In this document: piece by piece, positions 8,261-14,451 of the stretch
Position numbering within the stretch: the stretch's first letter is position 1
Layout: each line of letters begins with the position of its first letter
Source: Burkholderiales bacterium
GTDB lineage: Bacteria > Pseudomonadota > Gammaproteobacteria > Burkholderiales > Burkholderiaceae_C
Reading direction: 5' to 3'
Assembly (NCBI GenBank): GCA_011391855.1
Contig: JAABPT010000241.1
Span: 1 to 20,041, forward strand
DNA: 20,041 nt
Program-made: the position numbers and the translations under genes
The notes under the pieces: generated by a model
Told to the model about the DNA's origin: nothing
Seen by the model: only the letters and a program-made list of their open reading frames with translations
Database searches by the model: none

Positions 8261-8680
8261 ATGCCCCGCCGCCTTCACCCCCTGGCTCTGCTGCTCTTGC
8301 TGGGCGCAGCCGAGACCGGAGCCGCCCCGCCAGCGGGGCTGGTCGACCCCACGCGCCCGCCTGGCGCGGCGCCCGCGCGGGCCGCTGCGTCCGCACGCGG
8401 GTCCGCCGGCAGCCCGGCCGCCGAGTTGCTGCAGCCGCCGCAGTTGCAGGCGGTGCAACTGGCGCGCGGCGGCGCTTCCACGGCGCTCGTCGACGGCCGC
8501 CTGCTGCGCGTGGGCGACCGCCTGGGCGACGCCAAGGTGGTCGGCATCGACCTGCAGGGCCTGCAACTGCAAGGACCGCGCGGCAGCGAGCGGTTGTGGC
8601 TGCTGGCCGCTGTCGTCCAACCCTCGCCCCCGCCCCCCACGCCCGCACCACCCACGGTGGCCGTGGCCGGAGATAGATGA
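8261..8680 (+). CDS. mshK: MSHA biogenesis protein MshK (PilP/GspC-like)
   Basis: A 139-residue periplasmic protein. An N-terminal signal or anchor segment (PRRLHPLALLLLLGAAETGA) is followed by the LVDPTRPPG motif characteristic of MshK. A C-terminal homology-region-like domain follows, with LVDGRLLRVGDRLGDAKVVGI. Proteins of this type link the inner-membrane alignment complex to the secretin. ATG 8261 is preferred because it gives a cleaner signal sequence; a GTG at 8252 would add three residues. Its TGA overlaps the first ATG of mshL (ATGA). The C-terminus is proline-rich (about 125-135). Confidence 0.83.
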   Translation: MPRRLHPLALLLLLGAAETGAAPPAGLVDPTRPPGAAPARAAASARGSAGSPAAELLQPPQLQAVQLARGGASTALVDGRLLRVGDRLGDAKVVGIDLQGLQLQGPRGSERLWLLAAVVQPSPPPPTPAPPTVAVAGDR

Positions 8681-10362
8681 TGCTGCCGTTCCGGTTCCAC
8701 TCCCTTTGCCTGGCCACGCTGCTGGCCGGCCTGCCGGCGCTGGCCTTCGGCCCCGCCGCGCTGGCGCAGCCGGCCGATACCGCGCTGGCCCAACCGCAAC
8801 CGGCGAATGCCGCGCTGGTGCTGGCCGCCGCCGACCCCGCAGCCCGGCCGCGCGCCGTGCCCGAGCCGCAGCGCTTCGACCTCGCCGTGAACAACGCACC
8901 GGCCGCACAGGTCTTCATGCAGATCGGCAACGGCACGTCCTACAACATGCTGGTCTCGCCCGAGGTCAGCGGCACGGTCTCGATCACGCTCAAGGACACC
9001 ACCGTGACCGAGGCGCTGGAGTCGATGCGCGAACTGTTCGGCTACGACTTCCGCATCACGGGCAACCGCATCTTCGTCTACCCCAATACGGTGCAGACCA
9101 AGCTGTACCGCGTCAACTACCTGCCGGGGCGGCGCCAGGGCGCTTCCGACATCCGCGTCACCTCGAGCTCCATCACCAGCAGTGGCAACGGCAGCACCAG
9201 CGGCAGCGGCAACAGTACCACCCCGGCCGGCAATGGCCAGCGCCCGGACGACAGCTCGCACGTGCGCACCACCTCCGACGCCGACTTCTGGGCCGAGGTG
9301 CGCGCTTCGCTGCAGGCCATGGTCGGCAGTGCCGGCGGGCGCAGCGTGGTGCTGAACCCAGCCTCGGGCGTGATCGTCGTCCGCGCCACGTCCTTCGAGT
9401 TGCGGCAGGTCGACCAATACCTGCGCGCGATCCAGGTCGCCATCGAACGCCAGGTCATGATCGAGGCCAAGATCATCGAGGTCTCGCTGAGCAAGGAAGC
9501 GCAGACCGGCATCAACTGGGGTGCCTTCGGCCGCATCCTGGGCGACAAGCTCGGTGTGGCGCTGGGCGTGGCCGCGCCCGGCACCGTGTTGCAGACAGTG
9601 GGCGCGCTGGTCAGCGACGGCGTCATCGCCAAGCCCGCCGAGAGCCTCACCACCACCGGCCAGGGACGCGGCTTCTACGGCCTGGCGCTGCAGTCCAACA
9701 ACTTCGCCGCGCTGCTGAATTTCCTGGAAACGCAGGGCGACGTGTCGGTGCTGTCCAGCCCGCGCATCGCCACGCTCAACAACCAGAAGGCGGTGCTCAA
9801 GGTGGGCACCGACGAGCTCTACGTCACCGGCATCACCACCACCACCACGAGTTCGGCCAACGACACCGTCTCGTCGCCGACGCTGAACCTGCAGCCCTTC
9901 TTCTCGGGCATCGCGCTGGACGTCACGCCGCAGATCGACGACCAGGGCAACGTGATGCTGCACGTGCATCCGTCGATCAGCCGCGTCACCGAGCAAAACA
10001 AGAATATCGACCTCGGCGACCTGGGCCAATACCGGTTGCCGCTGGCCACCAGCGCCATCAGCGAGATCGACAGCCTGGTGCGCGTGCGCGACGGCGAGAT
10101 CGTGGCCATTGGCGGCCTCATGAAGCAGGAGAGCCGTGCCGACCGCAGCGGCGTGCAAGGCCTGCAGGACGTTCCCGGTGTCGGCGCCCTTTTCCGCCAG
10201 ACCAACGACCTGAGCAGCAAGCGCGAACTGGTGATCCTGCTCAAGCCGACGGTGATCCGCGACGACGCCCCCTGGCCCGAGGCAGCGGGCATCGCGCCGG
10301 CACCGCTGCCGGCCAGGCCGGTGCCGGCCGACCCGAGCCCGGCCACCACCGCCCCCCGTTGA
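8677..10362 (+). CDS. mshL: MSHA-type secretin MshL
   Basis: A 561-residue outer-membrane secretin through which the pilus exits. The signal peptide is at about 1-30 (cleavage near ALAQ). The N0/STN domain is at about 67-137 (VSGTVSITLKDTTVTEALES). A Ser/Gly/Asn-rich loop (163-190) interrupts the N-domains. The secretin core (about 270-530) has VLSSPRIATLNNQKAVLKVG and the closing IVAIGGLMKQE and ELVILLKPTVI segments. There is no lipobox cysteine at the signal cleavage site, so it appears not to be a lipoprotein, unlike some MshL proteins, and may depend on another factor for outer-membrane targeting. Translation is coupled to mshK by ATGA. Confidence 0.95.
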   Translation: MMLPFRFHSLCLATLLAGLPALAFGPAALAQPADTALAQPQPANAALVLAAADPAARPRAVPEPQRFDLAVNNAPAAQVFMQIGNGTSYNMLVSPEVSGTVSITLKDTTVTEALESMRELFGYDFRITGNRIFVYPNTVQTKLYRVNYLPGRRQGASDIRVTSSSITSSGNGSTSGSGNSTTPAGNGQRPDDSSHVRTTSDADFWAEVRASLQAMVGSAGGRSVVLNPASGVIVVRATSFELRQVDQYLRAIQVAIERQVMIEAKIIEVSLSKEAQTGINWGAFGRILGDKLGVALGVAAPGTVLQTVGALVSDGVIAKPAESLTTTGQGRGFYGLALQSNNFAALLNFLETQGDVSVLSSPRIATLNNQKAVLKVGTDELYVTGITTTTTSSANDTVSSPTLNLQPFFSGIALDVTPQIDDQGNVMLHVHPSISRVTEQNKNIDLGDLGQYRLPLATSAISEIDSLVRVRDGEIVAIGGLMKQESRADRSGVQGLQDVPGVGALFRQTNDLSSKRELVILLKPTVIRDDAPWPEAAGIAPAPLPARPVPADPSPATTAPR

Positions 10363-10375
10363 CGAGCACCCGCCC

Positions 10376-12085
10376 ATGGCCCGCCCCGAACGCATCCGCC
10401 TCGGCGACCTGCTGATCCAGGAACAGCTGCTCACCGCAGCGCAGCTTACCGAGGCGCTGGCCGACCAGAAGACGAGCGGCCGCAAGCTCGGCCGCATCTT
10501 CGTGGACCGCGGCTGGGTCACCGAGGTGCAGATCGCGCGCTCGCTGGCGCGCCAGCTCGGTGCGCCCTTCGTCGACCTGGCCACGCGCAGCATCGCGCCC
10601 GAGATGACGGCGCTGCTGCCAGAGGCGCGCGCGCGGCGCCTGCGCGCGCTGCCGCTGGAAGAAACGCGCGGCGGCGTGCGCGTGGCCATGGCCGACCCGT
10701 CGGACCTGATGGCCTACGACGAACTGGCGCGCCTGCTCAAGCGCGACGTCGAGATCGCCGTGGTGGCCGAGTCGCAGTTGCTGGCGGCCATCGACCGCAG
10801 CTACCGCGGCGGCAACGCCATCGCCGGGCTGGCGCAGGAACTGACCACCGAGCTGAACACGGTGGAAGGCGAAGTCGGCGGCCTGCTCGGCCTGAATCAG
10901 GTGGCGGTGGAGGATGCGCCCGTGGTGCGCCTGCTGGCTTCGGTGTTCGAAGAGGCGCTGAAGACGCGCGCTTCCGACATTCACGTGGAGCCGCAGGAAA
11001 AGGCGCTGCGCATCCGCTTCCGCATCGACGGCGTGCTGCACGTCAAGACCGAGGCCGACGCCAAGATCGCCGGTGCGGTGGCGCTGCGGCTGAAGCTGAT
11101 GTCGGGGCTGGATATTGCCGAGAAGCGGCTGCCGCAGGACGGCCGCTTCCACGTCAAGCTCAAGGCCGGCGCGGTGGACGTGCGCATCTCCACCATGCCC
11201 ACGCAGTACGGCGAATCGGTGGTGATGCGGCTGCTCAACCAGAGCGGCGGCCTGCTCTCGCTGGACCGCCTGCACCTGCCGCCCGAAATGGCCGCCGCGC
11301 TGCAGCGCGCGCTGGCACGGCCCAGCGGCATGATCCTCGTCACCGGCCCCACCGGCAGCGGCAAGACGACGACGCTGTATGCGTCGCTGAGTGCGCTCAA
11401 CGACACCGCACGCAAGATCATCACCGTGGAAGACCCGGTGGAATACCGCCTGCCCGGCCTGAACCAGGTGCAGGTCATGGAAAAGATCGAGCTGGGCTTC
11501 GACCGCGTGCTGCGCGCCGCGCTGCGCCAGGACCCCGACGTGATCCTGGTCGGCGAGATGCGCGACCACAAGACGGCCGAGACCGGCATGCGCGCGGCCA
11601 TGACCGGCCACCTGGTGCTGAGCACGCTGCACACCAACGACGCGCAGAGCACGCCGCTGCGGCTGGTGGACATGGGCGTGGCGCGCTACATGGTGGCGCT
11701 GTCACTGCAGCTCGTCATTGCGCAGCGGCTGTTGCGCGTGCTGTGCGTGCACTGCGCCGAGGACCATGTGCCCGACGCGCGCGAAGCCGAGTGGCTGGCG
11801 CTGGAGCTCGGCACCGATCTTTCCGCCCACCGCTTCCGCGCGCCGCGCGGCTGCGGCGAGTGCAACCACACCGGCTACAGCGGGCGCACCGGGGTCTACG
11901 AATTCCTGGAAATGCGCGGACCGCTGATCGACGCGCTGGCGCATGGCGAGCCCAGTGTCTTCGTGCGCGCGGCGCGCGAGCAGATGGGCGGCGCCACGCT
12001 GCGCCGCGACGCGGTGCGGCTGGCGGCGCAGGGGCGCACGACGATCGAAGAGGCGATGCAGGTGAGTTCGCAGGTGGACGAGTGA
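10376..12085 (+). CDS. mshE: MSHA pilus extension ATPase MshE
   Basis: A 569-residue GspE/PilB-family hexameric ATPase that drives pilus extension. The N-terminal MshEN domain, a c-di-GMP-binding module, has two repeats: RLGDLLIQEQ...LADQ (8-31) and KLGRIFVDRGWV...LARQ (37-60). The ATPase core has Walker A GPTGSGKT (324-331), the ILVGEMRD Walker B (about residues 391-398) and HLVLSTLHTNDA. A zinc-type tetracysteine follows (Cys457, Cys460, Cys493, Cys496). Pilus assembly is thus probably stimulated by c-di-GMP, as known for Vibrio MshE. The first repeat carries Gln17 where I would expect Gly. It starts 13 bp after mshL and is followed by a 558-bp gap before mshG. Confidence 0.95.
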   Translation: MARPERIRLGDLLIQEQLLTAAQLTEALADQKTSGRKLGRIFVDRGWVTEVQIARSLARQLGAPFVDLATRSIAPEMTALLPEARARRLRALPLEETRGGVRVAMADPSDLMAYDELARLLKRDVEIAVVAESQLLAAIDRSYRGGNAIAGLAQELTTELNTVEGEVGGLLGLNQVAVEDAPVVRLLASVFEEALKTRASDIHVEPQEKALRIRFRIDGVLHVKTEADAKIAGAVALRLKLMSGLDIAEKRLPQDGRFHVKLKAGAVDVRISTMPTQYGESVVMRLLNQSGGLLSLDRLHLPPEMAAALQRALARPSGMILVTGPTGSGKTTTLYASLSALNDTARKIITVEDPVEYRLPGLNQVQVMEKIELGFDRVLRAALRQDPDVILVGEMRDHKTAETGMRAAMTGHLVLSTLHTNDAQSTPLRLVDMGVARYMVALSLQLVIAQRLLRVLCVHCAEDHVPDAREAEWLALELGTDLSAHRFRAPRGCGECNHTGYSGRTGVYEFLEMRGPLIDALAHGEPSVFVRAAREQMGGATLRRDAVRLAAQGRTTIEEAMQVSSQVDE

Positions 12086-12141
12086 GGCTTTCTGGTGACT
12101 TGGGCGCACCTTCACCCTGCCGGGTCCCGCCCCGGCGGGCG

Positions 12142-12177
12142 GGTAACTTTCTTCTGAGGGCCCAGAAGAAAGTCACC
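12142..12177. repeat. Left terminal hairpin of the inverted-repeat element
   Basis: ACTTTCTTCTG (12146-12156) pairs perfectly with CAGAAGAAAGT (12163-12173) over a 6-nt loop. GGT/ACC extends it beyond one A-C mismatch, which becomes a G-U pair if the minus strand is transcribed. No T-tract follows, so it is not a standard terminator. Confidence 0.9.
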
Positions 12178-12519
12178 AAAGAAGAGGGCCTGAACGCCAC
12201 CCCACATTCGTTCTGCTTGCTCCGCACGCCCGGCCCAGCGGGTGACCTGACAACGCGAGGAAGACCGTCGCACCAGCCCGCTCGTACGTTACGGGCTCGC
12301 TGCGCATCGCCCTTGGCCCCGGGACAGCGGATGGCGCGCATGCCGCCAGAGACTGACGCCCCTGCTCGTGCTCACTCCAGCCCGGCGATGCGCAGCGAGC
12401 CGTGGCGTACGAGCGGGCGGAGGGTGCAATCTGCCGCGCATTGTCAGGTCACCCGCTGGGCCGGGCGTGCGGAGCAAGCAGAACGAGCTGAGAGGTTTTG
12501 TCTTCAGGCCCTTTGCTTT

Positions 12520-12555
12520 GGTGACTTTCATTTGGGCCCGCAAATGAAAGTTACC
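12520..12555. repeat. Right terminal hairpin of the inverted-repeat element
   Basis: GGTGACTTTCATTTG (12520-12534) pairs with CAAATGAAAGTTACC (12541-12555) over the loop GGCCCG, with a single G-U pair on the plus strand. The stem differs from the left hairpin at paired positions, with changes on both sides keeping the pairing, as expected if the structure is selected. Confidence 0.9.
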
Positions 12556-12631
12556 CGGCCGCCGGGCCGGGACCCGGCAACGTGCGAGTCAACCGACTCT
12601 AAACAGCCGCGCAGAGCTGCAAAGCCCGCAT

Positions 12632-12635
12632 GAGG
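12632..12635 (+). promoter_or_regulatory. Ribosome binding site of mshG
   Basis: GAGG 8 nt before ATG 12644. It supports an independent translation start for mshG after the long non-coding gap that separates it from mshE. Confidence 0.6.
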
Positions 12636-12643
12636 CACGACTG

Positions 12644-13864
12644 ATGCCGCAATGGAGCTACACCGGCCGCAGCGCCGGCACCGCCGTCAGCGGCCAGCTC
12701 GAAGCCCCCAGCGCCGGCGCCGTGGCCGAACAGCTGCTCGCGCGCGGCGTCACCCCGCTGCAGATCGTGGCCGGCGCCGTGCCGCAAGCCGGCGCCGACC
12801 TGCTCGCCACCTGGCGCAAGGGCAAGGTCACTTCCACCGAAAAGCTGCTCTTCGCCCGCCAACTGCACACGCTGCTGCGCGCCGGCGTCCCCATCCTCTC
12901 GGCGCTCTCCGGCCTGCAGGAGTCCAGCGACGGCGCGCTGATGCGGCAAACCCTGCAGCAGGTGCGCCGCAGCCTGGAGTCGGGCCAGGAACTGAGCCTG
13001 GCGCTGGCCCAGCACCCCAGGGTCTTCGACACCTTCTACGTGTCGATGGTGCGCGTGGGCGAGATGACCGGACGCCTGGACGAAGTCTTCAAGCGCCTGT
13101 TCGAGCACATGGAGTTCGAAAACTTCATGCGCCAGCAGATGAAGTCGGCGCTGCGCTACCCCACGTTCGTCATCATCGCCATGGTCGCGGCCATCGGCGT
13201 CATCAACCTGATGGTGGTGCCGGCCTTTGCCGATGTGTTCAAGAGCTTCGGTGCCGACCTGCCGTGGGCGACAAAGCTGCTCATCGGCAGTTCGAACCTC
13301 ACACTGGAATACGGCTGGGCGATGGCGCTGGGCGCGGTGGCGGCCTTCTTCGGGCTGCGGCGCTGGATCGCCACCCCCACCGGTCGCTTGACCTGGGACC
13401 GCCTGGGGCTGCGTCTGCCGCTGGCCGGCAAGATCGTGCAGAAAGCCACGCTGGCGCGCTTTGCACGCAGCTTCGCGCTGGCGCTGCGCAGCGGCGTGCC
13501 GGTGGAGCGCGCGCTGGCGGTGGTGGCGCAGACGGCCGACAACCAGTTCATCGCCAGCCGCATCGAGCAGCTGCGCGAACAGGTGGAGCGCGGCGACACC
13601 ATCCTGCGCAGCGCAGCCGCGGCCGGCATCTTCACGCCCGTGGTGCTGCAGATGATCGCCGTGGGCGAGGAAACCGGCGCCGTGCACGAACTCATGGACG
13701 AGGTGGCCGGCCTGTACAGCAACGACGTGCAGTACGAGCTGAAAACGCTGTCGCAGCAGATCGAACCGATCCTCGTCGTCTTCCTGGGCGCGGTCGTGCT
13801 GGTGCTCGCGCTGGGCGTGTTCCTGCCGATGTGGGACCTGGGGCGCGTGGCGTTCAAGAAGTGA
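12644..13864 (+). CDS. mshG: MSHA pilus platform protein MshG (PilC/GspF family)
   Basis: A 406-residue polytopic inner-membrane protein that couples the MshE motor to pilin assembly. A short N-terminal domain (about 1-65, MPQWSYTGRSAGTAVSGQLEA) precedes two T2SF domains (about 70-195 and 270-395). The first has KLLFARQLHTLLRAGVPIL and the second ATLARFARSFALALRSGVPV. Membrane helices lie at about 170-192, 215-235 and 375-400. ATG 12644 has GAGG 8 nt upstream. The gene is separated from mshE by the inverted-repeat element, so its expression relative to the upstream genes could differ from the rest of the operon. Confidence 0.95.
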   Translation: MPQWSYTGRSAGTAVSGQLEAPSAGAVAEQLLARGVTPLQIVAGAVPQAGADLLATWRKGKVTSTEKLLFARQLHTLLRAGVPILSALSGLQESSDGALMRQTLQQVRRSLESGQELSLALAQHPRVFDTFYVSMVRVGEMTGRLDEVFKRLFEHMEFENFMRQQMKSALRYPTFVIIAMVAAIGVINLMVVPAFADVFKSFGADLPWATKLLIGSSNLTLEYGWAMALGAVAAFFGLRRWIATPTGRLTWDRLGLRLPLAGKIVQKATLARFARSFALALRSGVPVERALAVVAQTADNQFIASRIEQLREQVERGDTILRSAAAAGIFTPVVLQMIAVGEETGAVHELMDEVAGLYSNDVQYELKTLSQQIEPILVVFLGAVVLVLALGVFLPMWDLGRVAFKK

Positions 13865-13976
13865 AAACCCGGTGCCGATAAGGCTTCTGTCTGCTTTCAC
13901 GCACCACGACACAGGGGCTGTCGTGATGCACACCCAACGAACGGCCTCGATCCGAAACCCCCGAAAGGACCCTGTC
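13865..13976 (+). promoter_or_regulatory. Leader region of mshA with a small palindrome
   Basis: A 112-bp gap before the major pilin gene. CACGACA (13905-13911) pairs with TGTCGTG (13919-13925) around a 7-nt loop, and AAAGGA lies about 8 nt before ATG 13977. Major pilins usually need their own strong promoter, but no convincing -35/-10 or sigma-54 site is visible; a GATAAG at 13877-13882 is a weak candidate. Confidence 0.4.
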
Positions 13977-14366
13977 ATGAAATCTCGCCAAACCGGTTTC
14001 ACGATGATCGAGCTGATCGTCGTCATCGTCATCCTCGGCATCCTGGCCGCCACCGCGCTGCCCAAGTTCATCGACATGCGCGTCGATGCGCAGAAGGCCG
14101 CCGTCGACGGCGTGGCCGGCGCCGCCGCCTCGGCGATGACGCTCAACTACAGCGGCTGCGCGCTCACCAACAATGCCGTCGTGGCCAACAAATGCGTCAC
14201 GATCAACGACTGCAACCTGGTTGGCAGCATCCTGCAAGGCGGCCTGCCCAGCGGCTACAGCGTGGGCAGCACGGCACTGGCGACCAACGGCGCCACCGGC
14301 ACCTGCACCGTGACGGGGCAGGGCTCGCAGACCGCCACCTTCACCGGCATCGGCGCCGGCATCTGA
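13977..14366 (+). CDS. mshA: MSHA-type major pilin MshA (prepilin)
   Basis: A 129-residue type IV prepilin. The seven-residue leader MKSRQTG is followed by Phe+1 and Glu+5 (FTMIELIVVIVILGILAATA), the site for prepilin peptidase and the membrane/filament helix. APKFI-like wording after the helix (ALPKFIDMRVDAQKAAVDG) is typical of MshA. Four cysteines (61, 73, 79, 110) can form two disulfides in the globular head. ATG 13977 has an AAAGGA ribosome binding site. No prepilin peptidase gene is in the window. A hairpin that looks like a leaky terminator follows 60 bp after the stop, which would fit high pilin output over the downstream genes. Confidence 0.92.
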   Translation: MKSRQTGFTMIELIVVIVILGILAATALPKFIDMRVDAQKAAVDGVAGAAASAMTLNYSGCALTNNAVVANKCVTINDCNLVGSILQGGLPSGYSVGSTALATNGATGTCTVTGQGSQTATFTGIGAGI

Positions 14367-14425
14367 CCCACGGCCCGGCCGCGCCGCCGCGCATCTTGGA
14401 TTCGTCGCCCCCCATCCGGCTCAAG

Positions 14426-14451
14426 GCCCGCGCCCCAAAGGCGCGGGCTTT
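14426..14451 (+). terminator. Terminator-like hairpin between mshA and mshQ
   Basis: GCCCGCGCC (14426-14434) pairs perfectly with GGCGCGGGC (14440-14448) over the loop CCAAA, followed by TTT. The short T-tract suggests partial termination. The AAAGG that would serve as ribosome binding site of mshQ lies in the loop and stem (14437-14441), so the structure could also limit mshQ translation. Confidence 0.7.

Larger units (their letters stand above)
12118..12579. repeat. Large inverted repeat with terminal hairpins, between mshE and mshG
   Basis: Two arms (about 12118-12311 and 12384-12579) are imperfect reverse complements around a 72-nt unpaired centre. Exactly paired blocks, outside to inside, are 12118-12129 with 12568-12579, 12141-12151 with 12546-12556, 12169-12181 with 12516-12528, 12185-12194 with 12503-12512, 12209-12253 with 12441-12485 (45 bp), 12277-12288 with 12406-12417, and 12294-12311 with 12384-12401 (18 bp). 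Each arm also forms its own end hairpin. No transposase or credible gene is inside. By recall it resembles dispersed intergenic repeats of beta- and gammaproteobacteria with ACTTTC...GAAAGT hairpins. Confidence 0.95.

Noticed and set aside
12289..12543. An 84-codon minus-strand frame inside the inverted repeat
   Set aside because: It is a translation of the repeat arm and has no ribosome binding site or domain. Similar frames in databases are probably over-predictions.
12118..12579. CRISPR array or insertion sequence as the explanation of the repeat
   Set aside because: There are no regularly spaced direct repeats, and no transposase frame fits in the element.
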